Origin: Clostridiales bacterium
Lineage (GTDB): Bacteria > Bacillota > Clostridia > Oscillospirales > Acutalibacteraceae
DNA length: 64,000 nucleotides
Direction: 5' to 3'
Assembly (NCBI GenBank): GCA_018364155.1
Contig: JAGZMM010000001.1
Coordinates: 496,001-560,000, forward strand
The first letter of the stretch is position 1. Every line of letters begins with the position of its first letter. Position numbers and translations under genes: made by a program. Below are positions 48,201-56,943 of the stretch, one piece after another. Under the pieces are notes generated by a model. The model did no database searches and was not told the origin of the DNA. It saw only the letters and a list, made by a program, of their open reading frames with translations.

Positions 48201-49490
48201 TTAATTTTTCTCTTTTGACACAAGCAGCTGTCTGCGTGCCGGCCCCGCTAAGTACAAAGACCCGCACACCAGTAGCACATCGTCCTCCCCCACGTCCTCA
48301 AAAGCAAGGGAGATTGCCTCCTCGAGAGTCTTCACTGCTTGAGTCTGCACGCTATGGGTTCTCAGTTCCTCTGCAAGCGCTTCTCCTGACAGGGCACGGG
48401 GATTGTCCACCGTCACGCAGACCGCTTTCTCCAAAAGCGGGGCCAGAACCGCCGCCGCTTCCTTGTACGCCTTGTCCCGGAGCATCCCCATCACCGCCAC
48501 GATTCTCCTCCCCGTAAGAACCTCCTTGAGGGTTTGAACCAAGGCCCGCATCCCATCGGGGTTATGGGCCCCGTCCAGGAGAACGAGCGGTTTCTTAGAA
48601 AGCACCTCCAGACGGGCGGGCCATTTGGTTTTCGCAATGCCCTTCTGAATGTGGATATCCTCAATGGCAAGCCCGGCGCTTCGCAGAGCCCAGGCGGCTT
48701 CTACGGCAGTGATGGCATTATCATGCTGGTGGACGCCGACCAGCGGAATGTGCAAAGGCAGCCGGCCGTACACCACATCGCTGCCCTCCACCGTCATACG
48801 GTTTACTTCCAGGGCTCCGGCGTTTCCCATGCGAAGGGTATTGCGCCGCAAAGCCGCCATGCGCATAATTTCCGCCAAGGCCTCTTCCTCCTGTTGAGGG
48901 TAACTGACCGTGATGCCGTCCGGCTTGATGATGCCGCATTTTTCAAAGGCAATCTGCCGATAGGTATTTCCTAAGATATCGGTATGGTCAAGGCCGATGG
49001 AGGTAATGACCGAGCACAGGGGCGTTTCAATCACATTAGTGGCGTCAAACCGGCCGCCCAAGCCCGTTTCCAGCACCACCACGTCACATCCCTGCTCGGA
49101 AAACCATCGAAAGGCCAAGGCCGTAACCGCCTCAAACTCCGTCACCGGCTCTCCCTCCCTGGAAATCTCCTCCATCAGGGGCTTGAGCCGTTCCACCTGT
49201 CTTGCCAATTCCTCGTGGGAGATGGGGGTGGAATTGATCTGCATGCGTTCACAAAAATCGGTGATATACGGAGAAATGGTCAAACCCGTTTTGTACCCCG
49301 CGCACTGCAAAATCTCCGATAGCATGGCACAGACCGAACCTTTCCCGTTGGTCCCCGCCACATGGACAAAGCGAAGCGTTCTCTGAGGGTTTCCCATCCG
49401 TTTGAGCAGCGCCTCGATACGGGCAAGGCCCGGCTTCATCCCGAAGCGCAGCAAAGAATGAATATAGGTAAGACTTTCCTCGTAGGTCAT
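48201..49490 (-). CDS. folC: Folylpolyglutamate / dihydrofolate synthase FolC
   Basis: Adds glutamate to (dihydro)folate in folate metabolism. Mur-ligase-like ATPase with HVAGTNGKGSVCAMLSEIL (P-loop near residue 45), TISPYITDFCERM, LETGLGGRFDATNV, SIGLDHTDILGNT and KTKWPARLEVL, LLDGAHNPDG in the C-terminal domain. 429 residues from ATG 49490, which overlaps the stop of the upstream hydrolase (ATGA). It follows valS in one minus-strand run, the valS-folC order found in many Firmicutes. Confidence 0.95.
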   Translation of the reverse strand: MTYEESLTYIHSLLRFGMKPGLARIEALLKRMGNPQRTLRFVHVAGTNGKGSVCAMLSEILQCAGYKTGLTISPYITDFCERMQINSTPISHEELARQVERLKPLMEEISREGEPVTEFEAVTALAFRWFSEQGCDVVVLETGLGGRFDATNVIETPLCSVITSIGLDHTDILGNTYRQIAFEKCGIIKPDGITVSYPQQEEEALAEIMRMAALRRNTLRMGNAGALEVNRMTVEGSDVVYGRLPLHIPLVGVHQHDNAITAVEAAWALRSAGLAIEDIHIQKGIAKTKWPARLEVLSKKPLVLLDGAHNPDGMRALVQTLKEVLTGRRIVAVMGMLRDKAYKEAAAVLAPLLEKAVCVTVDNPRALSGEALAEELRTHSVQTQAVKTLEEAISLAFEDVGEDDVLLVCGSLYLAGPARRQLLVSKEKN

Positions 49491-50203
49491 CCAGCCGTTT
49501 CCTCGATTCTTTTGGTAAAATATGTATCCAGCGCCTGGCAAACATAGCCCACCGCATGCGCAAAGGCCACGTTCTTCGGTTCGAACACCTCGTGGTGACC
49601 CCGCTCAATCCAGCACAGCGTTTTTTCTGCCTTGGGCGTGTGTTCCATGATGTAAGAAGCGCTTTTGGGGTTGGCACAGTCGTCGTCTTTGGATTGGACG
49701 ACGGTGATGCGGCAGGTGAGCCCCTCCATCTCCTGGATACACTCTTCCCGGAGCTTTTTGAGCTCCTTGATATTCTTTCGGGTGGCGCATTTGGGCAGCA
49801 TCACATACCCGCTCAACGCATACCAAAATTCTTCCGACAACCGCCCTAAGATATTCCTGAAATTCAACTCAAAAACCGGCGGGCATACCAGCACCATCGC
49901 GTCCACATCCCGCCGCCGGGCCACCTGGATGGCGATAAGAGCGCCCATGGAATACCCCACCAGCATGGGGCGTTTGCCTTCCTTTTTCTGTTCGTCATAA
50001 GCGTCGAGAATGCTCTGCACCCATTCTTCATGGGTGTGGCCCTTCATATCCTTCTTTTTACGGGTGTGGCCCGCCAGGCGGGGAACAATCGCTTCATAGC
50101 CTTCCAGGCGCAGCCGGTCGGCCAATGGGTACAGGTTCTCCGGCACGCCGGTAAACCCGTGAATCAGAATAGCGGTTCCTCTACTCGGCTTCTTCCCCTC
50201 CAT
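49487..50203 (-). CDS. Alpha/beta hydrolase (carboxylesterase-like)
   Basis: A 238-residue serine hydrolase with ILIHGFTGVPENLYPLADRL (oxyanion HGFTG), PRLAGHTRKKKDM, MLVGYSMGALIAI (nucleophile elbow GYSMG) near residue 90, and the catalytic Asp and His in VVQSKDDDCANP and WIERGHHEVFEP. No signal peptide. Start ATG 50203 shares one base with the valS stop and its own stop overlaps folC, so it is made with both. It resembles thermophilic carboxylesterases of the Est30 type; the natural substrate is unknown. Confidence 0.88.
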   Translation of the reverse strand: MEGKKPSRGTAILIHGFTGVPENLYPLADRLRLEGYEAIVPRLAGHTRKKKDMKGHTHEEWVQSILDAYDEQKKEGKRPMLVGYSMGALIAIQVARRRDVDAMVLVCPPVFELNFRNILGRLSEEFWYALSGYVMLPKCATRKNIKELKKLREECIQEMEGLTCRITVVQSKDDDCANPKSASYIMEHTPKAEKTLCWIERGHHEVFEPKNVAFAHAVGYVCQALDTYFTKRIEETAG

Positions 50204-52824
50204 TACTGAGGAATCCTTTCGATGCTCTGCTTGAGCATGGCGATTTTCTCTTTGAGCTCCTTAGCCAGATCCCGCTGATTGTCCACAATGTGCTTGGGTG
50301 CTTTGGAAGTGAAGGCTTCGTTTGCAAGCTTCGCCTCGATACCCTGCAAATTCTTCTGCGCAGCGGCCAGCTCCTTGTTCAGCCGGGCCCGCTCGGCGGC
50401 AAAATCCACCAATTCGCCCAGGGGGATAAACACCTTTGCATCGGAGGTAACGATGGAAACCGCCCCTTCCCCGTCAAACCCGGTGTTGACCGCTACCTCG
50501 GAAGCAAAGGCCAGCCGGGTAAAGAACACGCCGGCGGTTTCAAAAGTTTCTGAGAAAGGAGTCTCCACATACACCTTCGCCTTTTTGGACTGGGGCACGT
50601 TCATTTCCGCCCGGCGGTTGCGGATGGCGCGGATGGCGGTCATAATGCGCTCGAACTCCCGTTCCTCAGCGGCAAAGTTGAGCGCTTCGTCAAACTGGGG
50701 CCACTTTGCCACCATTAGGCTCTCCCCTTCGTGGGGAATAGACTGCCAAATTTCCTCGGTAATAAAGGGCATAAAGGGATGAAGCAGACGCAGAATGCCG
50801 TCCATGAGGAAGACGAGAACCCGGCGTGCGTTATCTGCCTGGGCTTCGTCCGCCTGCAGGCGGATTTTAGCAAGCTCAATGTACCAGTCACAGAACACAT
50901 CCCAGCTAAAATCGTAAAGCTTGCCCACCGCGATGCCCAGCTCAAACTTCTCTAAGTTCTCCGTGACTTCTTTTGCAAGCGCGTTAAACCGGCTGACGAT
51001 CCATTTTTCCTCCAGCGTCAGCTCTTCCGGCAGGCCTGGCGCCACCTCTTTGCCTTCCAAATTCATCAAGATAAAGCGGGCCGCATTCCACAACTTATTG
51101 GCAAAGTTGCGAGAGGACTCCACCTTCTCCTTCATATAACGCATATCGTTTCCGGGGCTGTTGCCGGTGGCCAGAGTAAAGCGCAGCGCATCGGCGCCGT
51201 ACTCCTCGATAACCTCCAGCGGGTCGATGCCGTTTCCAAGGCTTTTGCTCATTTTGCGGCCTTGGGCGTCCCGGATAATGCCGTGGATAAATACGGTATC
51301 AAAGGGGGCCTCGTCGGTCAGCTCCACGGCGGAGAAGATCATCCTGGCCACCCAGAAAAAGATGATATCGTAAGCAGTCACCAAAGTGTTGGTGGGATAG
51401 AAATAGGAAAGCTCCGGCGTTTTCTCCGGCCAGCCCATGGTGGAGAAAGGCCAAAGGGCGGAGGAGAACCAGGTATCCAAGGTATCCGGGTCCTGCTCGA
51501 TGTGTTTAGAACCGCATTTCGGGCAGCAGTCCGGGTCTTCCCTGGCTACGATCACCTCGCCGCAGTCCGCGCAGTACCAGGCCGGGATGCGGTGGCCCCA
51601 CCACAGCTGGCGGGAGATGCACCAGTCCTTAATGTTTTCCATCCAGTGGTAATAAATTTTTTCAAACCGTTCGGGGACGAACTTGGTCTTCCCTTCCCGC
51701 ACAGCCTGAATCGCTGGTTCGGCCAGCGGACCCATCTTGACAAACCACTGCAGCGAAATCCGCGGCTCTACAATGGTGTGGCAGCGGTAGCATTCGCCCA
51801 CATTGTGCTTCATGGGCTCCACCTTGACCAAGAAGCCGCCCTCTTCCAGATCGGCGACGATGCGTTTTCTCGCCTCATACCGGTCAAGCCCCTGGTATTT
51901 GCCGCCGTTTTCATTGATGACGGCGCTTTCGTCCATGACGTTAATGACTGGCAGGTTGTGGCGCAGGCCCACCTCGAAGTCGTTGGGATCGTGGGCAGGG
52001 GTGATCTTAACCACACCTGTGCCGAAGTCCCGCTCCACGTATTCGTCCGCCACCACCGGGATTTCCCGGCCCACCAGCGGCAAAATTACCGTTTTGCCGA
52101 TCAAGTGGCGGTACCGGTCGTCCTCCGGGTGCACTGCCACCGCCGTATCGCCCAGCAGCGTTTCCGGCCGGGTGGTGGCCAGCTCCAGATAACCAGAGCC
52201 GTCAGAAAGCGGATAGCGCAGATGCCAGAAGCTGCCATCATGCTCGGAATATTCCACCTCCGCGTCGGAAATGGAGGTCAGGCAGTGGGGGCACCAGTTA
52301 ATGATACGCTCGCCCCGGTAAATGAGCTTCTTGTCGTACAGGCGGCAAAAAAACTCCCGCACCGCCTTGGAACAGCCCTCGTCCAAGGTAAAGCGCTCCC
52401 GCTCCCAGTCACACGAGGAACCCAGCTTTTTGAGCTGCTCGACAATCCGGCCGCCGAACTTTTCCCGCCAGGCCCACGCCCGCGCAAGAAAACCGTCCCG
52501 GCCCAAATCGTCCTTCGTGAGCCCTTCCTTTTTCATGGCCTCCACAATCTTCGCCTCCGTTGCAATGGAGGCATGGTCGGTCCCCGGCATCCACAAAGCG
52601 GAATACCCCTGCATCCGCCGCCAACGGATCAGCGCGTCCTGCAGGGTATTATCCAGCGCGTGACCCATATGCAGCTGGCCGGTGATGTTAGGGGGGGGCA
52701 TGACGATGGAATAGGGCTTCTTTTCAGGGTCTACCACCGCGTGAAAATAATTCCCCTTCTGCCAAAAATCATAAATTCGATCCTCGACCTCGCGCGGGTC
52801 GTAGGTTTTCGCAAGCTGGCTCAA
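50203..52824 (-). CDS. valS: Valyl-tRNA synthetase
   Basis: Charges tRNA(Val). The class-I motifs are PPNITGQLHMGHALDN (HIGH variant HMGH, near residue 50) and GRKMSKSLGNGIDP (KMSKS). The editing (CP1) domain (TTRPETLLGDTAVAVHPED) and C-terminal coiled coil (AERARLNKELAAAQKNLQGIEAKLAN) are intact; 873 residues is normal. The start is a TTG at 52824, eight bases after GGAGG. The predicted leader is only ~60 bases, so there is no room for a T-box. It heads valS-hydrolase-folC. Confidence 0.97.
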   Translation of the reverse strand: MSQLAKTYDPREVEDRIYDFWQKGNYFHAVVDPEKKPYSIVMPPPNITGQLHMGHALDNTLQDALIRWRRMQGYSALWMPGTDHASIATEAKIVEAMKKEGLTKDDLGRDGFLARAWAWREKFGGRIVEQLKKLGSSCDWERERFTLDEGCSKAVREFFCRLYDKKLIYRGERIINWCPHCLTSISDAEVEYSEHDGSFWHLRYPLSDGSGYLELATTRPETLLGDTAVAVHPEDDRYRHLIGKTVILPLVGREIPVVADEYVERDFGTGVVKITPAHDPNDFEVGLRHNLPVINVMDESAVINENGGKYQGLDRYEARKRIVADLEEGGFLVKVEPMKHNVGECYRCHTIVEPRISLQWFVKMGPLAEPAIQAVREGKTKFVPERFEKIYYHWMENIKDWCISRQLWWGHRIPAWYCADCGEVIVAREDPDCCPKCGSKHIEQDPDTLDTWFSSALWPFSTMGWPEKTPELSYFYPTNTLVTAYDIIFFWVARMIFSAVELTDEAPFDTVFIHGIIRDAQGRKMSKSLGNGIDPLEVIEEYGADALRFTLATGNSPGNDMRYMKEKVESSRNFANKLWNAARFILMNLEGKEVAPGLPEELTLEEKWIVSRFNALAKEVTENLEKFELGIAVGKLYDFSWDVFCDWYIELAKIRLQADEAQADNARRVLVFLMDGILRLLHPFMPFITEEIWQSIPHEGESLMVAKWPQFDEALNFAAEEREFERIMTAIRAIRNRRAEMNVPQSKKAKVYVETPFSETFETAGVFFTRLAFASEVAVNTGFDGEGAVSIVTSDAKVFIPLGELVDFAAERARLNKELAAAQKNLQGIEAKLANEAFTSKAPKHIVDNQRDLAKELKEKIAMLKQSIERIPQ

Positions 52825-52889
52825 TCTTTACTCCTCCTGACGGTATTACCGCAGATGTCATTGGCGCGTTTGGCGCACATTTAAAAATA

Positions 52890-52918
52890 ATTATAGCATG
52901 GCGCTCATCTGAAATCAA
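52890..52918 (-). promoter_or_regulatory. Promoter of valS
   Basis: TTGATT (52918-52913), 17-base spacer, TATAAT (52895-52890) with TGC just upstream (extended -10). Confidence 0.7.
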
Positions 52919-53017
52919 CCACAGGTCCCTCTTCCTGCCACAATCTTCCGTTTTGCAGTCCATAGGAAGAAAAATGGACCAAAAGTCGTGATTTCTGTTC
53001 GCAATTGTGCAAATTAG

Positions 53018-53046
53018 TTGAAATAGTCACAAATATATGCTATCTT
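53018..53046 (+). promoter_or_regulatory. Promoter of the SH3-M23 peptidase gene
   Basis: TTGAAA (53018-53023), 17-base spacer, TATCTT (53041-53046) with TGC upstream. The remaining ~134-base leader is A/T-rich with no riboswitch I recognise. Confidence 0.6.
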
Positions 53047-53186
53047 ATCCTTATGCCAAATTTCGCGCAGTTTTTACACGAAAATTTACCGGGAAAGGAA
53101 GGGATTGTGGGGAAAAATAGACATTTTTAGCATTTTTGTTTTTGATTTGAAAGTTGGATAAGGAATTGGGAACAGGAGGTCTTTGT

Positions 53187-54179
53187 TTGAAAAAAGTTGT
53201 TGCAACGCTGCTTTCGTTTCTGTTGTTAGTAACGGTGGCGTCCATCTCTACGGTTGCGAGTGAACAATCTTTCGGAAGGGTTGACACGGAGGGAAGCAAC
53301 CTGCATGTACGCTCCGGCCCCAGCACGGAGTATTCGATTCTGGGCAGAATGTCCGACGGCACGTATTTTGAAATTGTCGGCGAGGAAAACGGCTGGTACC
53401 AAATTGTCACACCCACGGTCAGCGGCTACGTTTGCGGGGAATATGTGCTCCCGGTCAGCCACAACAACGTGGGCAAGGTGGACACTGAGGGCAGCCGCTT
53501 AAACGTGCGCACCGGTCCGAGCACGAGCTATACGTCCATTACAAAGCTTTCGGACGGTACTTATTTTGAGATTCTTTCGGAAGAAAACGGCTGGTATCAG
53601 GTCCGGCTCAACGCAACCACCACCGGCTGGCTGTGCGCCACCTACGCGGTGACCTACGATATCCCGGAGCCCGAACCCCAGCCCCAGCCCACGCCAGATC
53701 CGGCCCCTTCCAATGGCTACATCTGGCCGGCGGAAGGCCCCACAGTCATTACGCAGAATTTCAGTTCCGGCCACCCGGCCACCGACATCAGCTATAACGG
53801 CACGTCTTTGTCTCAGCTGGGCGGCGGCACCCGCGACGTATACGCAGCCAATGACGGCGTAGTGGAATACGTCTATACCGGCTGCACCCACCGCAAGCAG
53901 CCCTATATCTGCTGCAACGGCGGCACCGGCTACGGCGGCGGCGGAAACGTGGTCGTCATCCGTCATGCGGACGGCAATTACACCATGTACGCCCACCTGG
54001 ATGTGGGACAAGTTTTCGTAGAAAAGGGCGATACCGTCTCCAGAGGCCAGGTTATTGCCAAGATGGGCAACACCGGCCAGTGTGCCGGCGCCACCGGTAT
54101 CCATCTGCATTTCGAGTTCCGTGAGGGATACAATTCCTCTGCCTACTCGGTGGACGCCCGCAACTATGTCAGTCCGTAA
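53187..54179 (+). CDS. Secreted SH3b-M23 peptidoglycan endopeptidase
   Basis: A 330-residue cell-wall hydrolase. Signal peptide (KKVVATLLSFLLLVTVASISTVAS), two bacterial SH3 repeats (about residues 30-95 and 100-165, each with LxVRxGPST and DGTYFEI), a Pro-rich linker, and a C-terminal M23 domain. The metal ligands are HPATD near residue 196 and HLHFEF near the end, and MYAHLD and GDTVSRGQVIAKMGNTG are typical. The start is TTG 53187, eight bases after AGGAGG; no in-frame ATG fits. It should cut peptide cross-bridges in peptidoglycan. Own promoter and terminator. Confidence 0.93.
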   Translation: MKKVVATLLSFLLLVTVASISTVASEQSFGRVDTEGSNLHVRSGPSTEYSILGRMSDGTYFEIVGEENGWYQIVTPTVSGYVCGEYVLPVSHNNVGKVDTEGSRLNVRTGPSTSYTSITKLSDGTYFEILSEENGWYQVRLNATTTGWLCATYAVTYDIPEPEPQPQPTPDPAPSNGYIWPAEGPTVITQNFSSGHPATDISYNGTSLSQLGGGTRDVYAANDGVVEYVYTGCTHRKQPYICCNGGTGYGGGGNVVVIRHADGNYTMYAHLDVGQVFVEKGDTVSRGQVIAKMGNTGQCAGATGIHLHFEFREGYNSSAYSVDARNYVSP

Positions 54180-54200
54180 GAAACTTGCGTTTCTCTGCTG

Positions 54201-54238
54201 AAAAACGCCTCCGGTAAAAAAACCGGAGGCGTTTTTTA
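54201..54238 (+). terminator. Terminator of the SH3-M23 peptidase gene
   Basis: AACGCCTCCGGT and ACCGGAGGCGTT arms around an A-rich loop, ending in TTTTTT. Confidence 0.9.
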
Positions 54239-54350
54239 TCGTATCCCAAGGGTGCCAATCCCCCTAGAGCAAACGGACGAGCGTATTCCATCTCCGCTTT
54301 CCGTGCACAGTTTCTCCCTGCTTCATCCTTCGCATGTGTCCCCGTACAGC

Positions 54351-54395
54351 AAAAAGCCAGGCGTATGGATTGGTTTACCATACGCCTGGCTTTTT
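54351..54395 (-). terminator. Terminator of the EIIC-EAL gene
   Basis: AAAAAGCCAGGCGTATGG (54351-54368) pairs perfectly with CCATACGCCTGGCTTTTT (54378-54395); T-rich on both exits, just behind the stop codon. Confidence 0.85.
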
Positions 54396-56531
54396 CTATT
54401 CTGCTTCTTTTTCTTTTCGGTTCTCCTTGAGATAGACGACAAACTGGTCAAAAGGAATTGCCGGGCTATAAAGATATCCCTGATAGTTCAAACAGCCCAG
54501 TTCCCTAAGCTTATCGCGCTGCTCGGGTGTTTCCACGTATTCGGCCACAATCGAAAAGCCCAGTGATTCGGACAGGTACACAATCGAGGAAATGATGTCC
54601 CCGCATCGTTCGTTCTTCAGCAGGCCTTTGACAAGCGAACCGTCCAGCTTGACCACATCAAACTGTTTGTCCTGCAGATACAACAAGGAGGTATGCCCCA
54701 TACCGAAATCATCCATCAGAATCTGCACACCCAATCCATGGATGGCTTCGATGCGCTCGCGCATCAGCCGCGAGCTGGACAGGGCGGTTTGTTCGGTCAC
54801 CTCCAACCCAAGATTTTGAGGCGTCACTGCATAGTGCTCCAAAAGGCCGCGCAGGACGTCTACAAAATCCGCCTGGTCCAACTGACTAGAGGTCACATTT
54901 ACCGAAATCTGCACCGACAGCGCACTTTCCCGCTCAAGCTTCTCCATGTCCTTGCAGGCTTGTTCCAGAAGATACCGTCCCAACTCCTGCGAATACCCTG
55001 CCTCCTGGGCCAGGGCAATCACCAACGGCGGGTACAGATACCGGCCGCTCACTCCATGCCGATAACGAAGCAAAGCCTCTGCACCGGTCACCATCCCGTC
55101 CGCTTGCACTTGGGGCTGATAATAGAGCTCCACCGTTCCCTTCTTCATAGCATGAAGGATGTCGCCGGCCAGAGTCCGGGCGATAGCCGAAAGCTTGTCG
55201 CTACGTCCCAGGAGGACCGGGCTTACTCCGATTTCCTCGCACTGCATGACCACTTCGGTCAGCTTGTCGATGTGCCGGTTCATCCGCTCCTGCTGATGGC
55301 TTTGGGAAAAACGGAGAAAGGGAATATAAATCAGGACACCAAGGGCCAGATTGAACAGCTGCAGCAGGCTTCCTGCAAACGAGCCGGTGGCCGCATAGCC
55401 GCTTAAAAAAATCGGCGTAGTCCATTCTACTGTATGGATCGGGCATGGCACCAATCCCAATGCCACCGCTCCATAACTGACCGCTGTTAAAAGAAGCGGA
55501 GTGCATAAAAAAGGGACAAAGTAGATGGGGTTTAGCACCACCGGGATGCCGAAAAGAAGCAGCTCATTGATGTTGAACAAGGCCGGCGCCACCGCCATCT
55601 TTGCCAGGCTGCGTACGCTTTTTCGCTTGCTGCACAGGAAAATCGCTACAAGTAGGCACAAAAGCGTCCCGCATCCACCGAACAGTACAAAGGTATCCAA
55701 AAACGTCTTGGTCATAATTTCGGTGGGAGCCTGCCCGGAAGCGACCAGCTGGGCATTCACTTCCATCCCCGCACCGAATACGCCCTTGGCCGCGTCGTCA
55801 AGCACGTTGCTACCGTGAATGCCGAAGAACCACAGCACATGCATGAGCAGGATATAAAGAAGACCGCTTGGCAGGTTTCGTCCCAAGTCGGAGAAAAGCC
55901 GGGCGGTCAAGTCAGAAAAGGCAGTTTGAAAATCCGGACGGCCTAAAAACAGAGAAACCGTCACATTAAGAAGAGCAAAGAAGAACAATACTGCGATGGC
56001 CGGCCAAATGGCGCCGGTCATCCGGTTGAAGGCCTCGTCCGCACCGCTGGCATAGCTTTTTGAGCGGAGCCGGGTGCGTTTGATCAACCACAAAAACAAG
56101 GCGCTGGACAGCACCGCCACCAACAAAGCGTTGAACATTCTTCCGCTTTCAAAGATGCGCACCGTGATTCCTTCCTGCACATCCACGGAAAAAATAAGAT
56201 ACGCACACAAGTTAACCACCGGGAGAATGCCGCAGTAGCGCGGGTCGGACAGCTGAGCAAAACTATAGCTGATGGTGAGCAGCAAAATCAGGGAAATGAC
56301 ACCCATGGTGGCGTTTTTCACCAGCGTCAGCACGTCCGATGCCGCCCCGTTAAAGAGGCCGGCCAAAAACGTCTGATACTGAGGGACCGGGATGCTCAGC
56401 AAAAGCAGCGCAAAGGAACCCGCCATAATAGCGGGAATGGCCAAAACCATTCCACGGCGCACCGCCATAATCAGGAGATTTTCCTCCATTCGGCTGATGA
56501 GCCCTTCGCCAGACCTCTGTACCTTCTTCAC
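54396..56531 (-). CDS. PTS EIIC-like membrane domain fused to EAL cyclic-di-GMP phosphodiesterase
   Basis: A 711-residue fusion. Residues ~1-420 are a multi-pass membrane domain of the lactose/cellobiose PTS EIIC type: RRGMVLAIPAIMAGSFALLL at the start, VLWFFGIHGSNVLDD and NINELLLFGIPVVLNPI in the middle. Residues ~455-705 are an EAL domain with YYQPQVQADG, EALLR (about 484), QISVNVTSSQL, GLEVTEQTAL, LMDDFGMGHTSL, DVVKLDGSL, IVAEYVET and NYQGYLYSPAIP, so the catalytic set looks complete. No EIIA, EIIB or GGDEF part is present. Expected to degrade cyclic-di-GMP, perhaps gated by sugar binding. Single gene with own terminator. Confidence 0.9.
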   Translation of the reverse strand: MKKVQRSGEGLISRMEENLLIMAVRRGMVLAIPAIMAGSFALLLLSIPVPQYQTFLAGLFNGAASDVLTLVKNATMGVISLILLLTISYSFAQLSDPRYCGILPVVNLCAYLIFSVDVQEGITVRIFESGRMFNALLVAVLSSALFLWLIKRTRLRSKSYASGADEAFNRMTGAIWPAIAVLFFFALLNVTVSLFLGRPDFQTAFSDLTARLFSDLGRNLPSGLLYILLMHVLWFFGIHGSNVLDDAAKGVFGAGMEVNAQLVASGQAPTEIMTKTFLDTFVLFGGCGTLLCLLVAIFLCSKRKSVRSLAKMAVAPALFNINELLLFGIPVVLNPIYFVPFLCTPLLLTAVSYGAVALGLVPCPIHTVEWTTPIFLSGYAATGSFAGSLLQLFNLALGVLIYIPFLRFSQSHQQERMNRHIDKLTEVVMQCEEIGVSPVLLGRSDKLSAIARTLAGDILHAMKKGTVELYYQPQVQADGMVTGAEALLRYRHGVSGRYLYPPLVIALAQEAGYSQELGRYLLEQACKDMEKLERESALSVQISVNVTSSQLDQADFVDVLRGLLEHYAVTPQNLGLEVTEQTALSSSRLMRERIEAIHGLGVQILMDDFGMGHTSLLYLQDKQFDVVKLDGSLVKGLLKNERCGDIISSIVYLSESLGFSIVAEYVETPEQRDKLRELGCLNYQGYLYSPAIPFDQFVVYLKENRKEKEAE

Positions 56532-56619
56532 CCGTTCCCCCTCCTTCCCCTACCACGTGGCTTTCATTCTACCATATATCCCTCAAAAACAATAGTCTTT
56601 TCCACAAGTTGGGGGAGAA

Positions 56620-56943
56620 TTATCCTCCCGCTAGCCGCATCACCCATTCGGTGAGCAGCACCGCCCCGCAGGCGGACAATGCCACCGTGAGAAGGCTTCG
56701 CTCGAAAAAGGCCAGCACCAGCGCCACTAGAAACCCCATGATGGCCGAAGGAAGGGTGCTCGTGGAAAAAAGGATGGCCGGAAAGGTCATGGCGCCCAGC
56801 ACCGCGTAGGGCACATAATAGAGGAAAGAGCGCAGAAAACGGCTGTTGATTCTGGTTTTGAAGATGGCCAGCGGCAGCATCCGGATAAGGTAAGTGACCC
56901 CCGCCATCACCGCAATATACAAAAGAAGCTGTGTCGTTTCCAT
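56620..56943 (-). CDS. azlD: Branched-chain amino acid exporter subunit AzlD
   Basis: Small hydrophobic partner of AzlC; the two form an exporter linked to branched-chain amino acids or their analogues. It has 107 residues with four or five hydrophobic segments (YIAVMAGVTYLIRMLPLAIF; FLYYVPYAVLGAMTFPAILF; IMGFLVALVLAFF; LLTVALSACGAVLLTEW), and the VTYLIRMLP start is typical of AzlD. The ATG shares one base with the stop of azlC (TGATG), so translation is coupled. Confidence 0.92.
   Translation of the reverse strand: METTQLLLYIAVMAGVTYLIRMLPLAIFKTRINSRFLRSFLYYVPYAVLGAMTFPAILFSTSTLPSAIMGFLVALVLAFFERSLLTVALSACGAVLLTEWVMRLAGG

Noticed and set aside
51262..52884. 540-codon plus-strand frame opposite valS
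   Set aside because: Antisense shadow of valS; His/Arg-rich and without family features.
52825..52960. T-box riboswitch upstream of valS
   Set aside because: The consensus promoter at 52890-52918 leaves a leader of only about 60 bases and no T-box sequence or terminator/antiterminator pair is visible.
53047..53186. Cyclic-di-AMP riboswitch before the M23 peptidase
   Set aside because: Such riboswitches often control wall hydrolases, but I could not find their conserved core or a terminator stem in this AT-rich leader.
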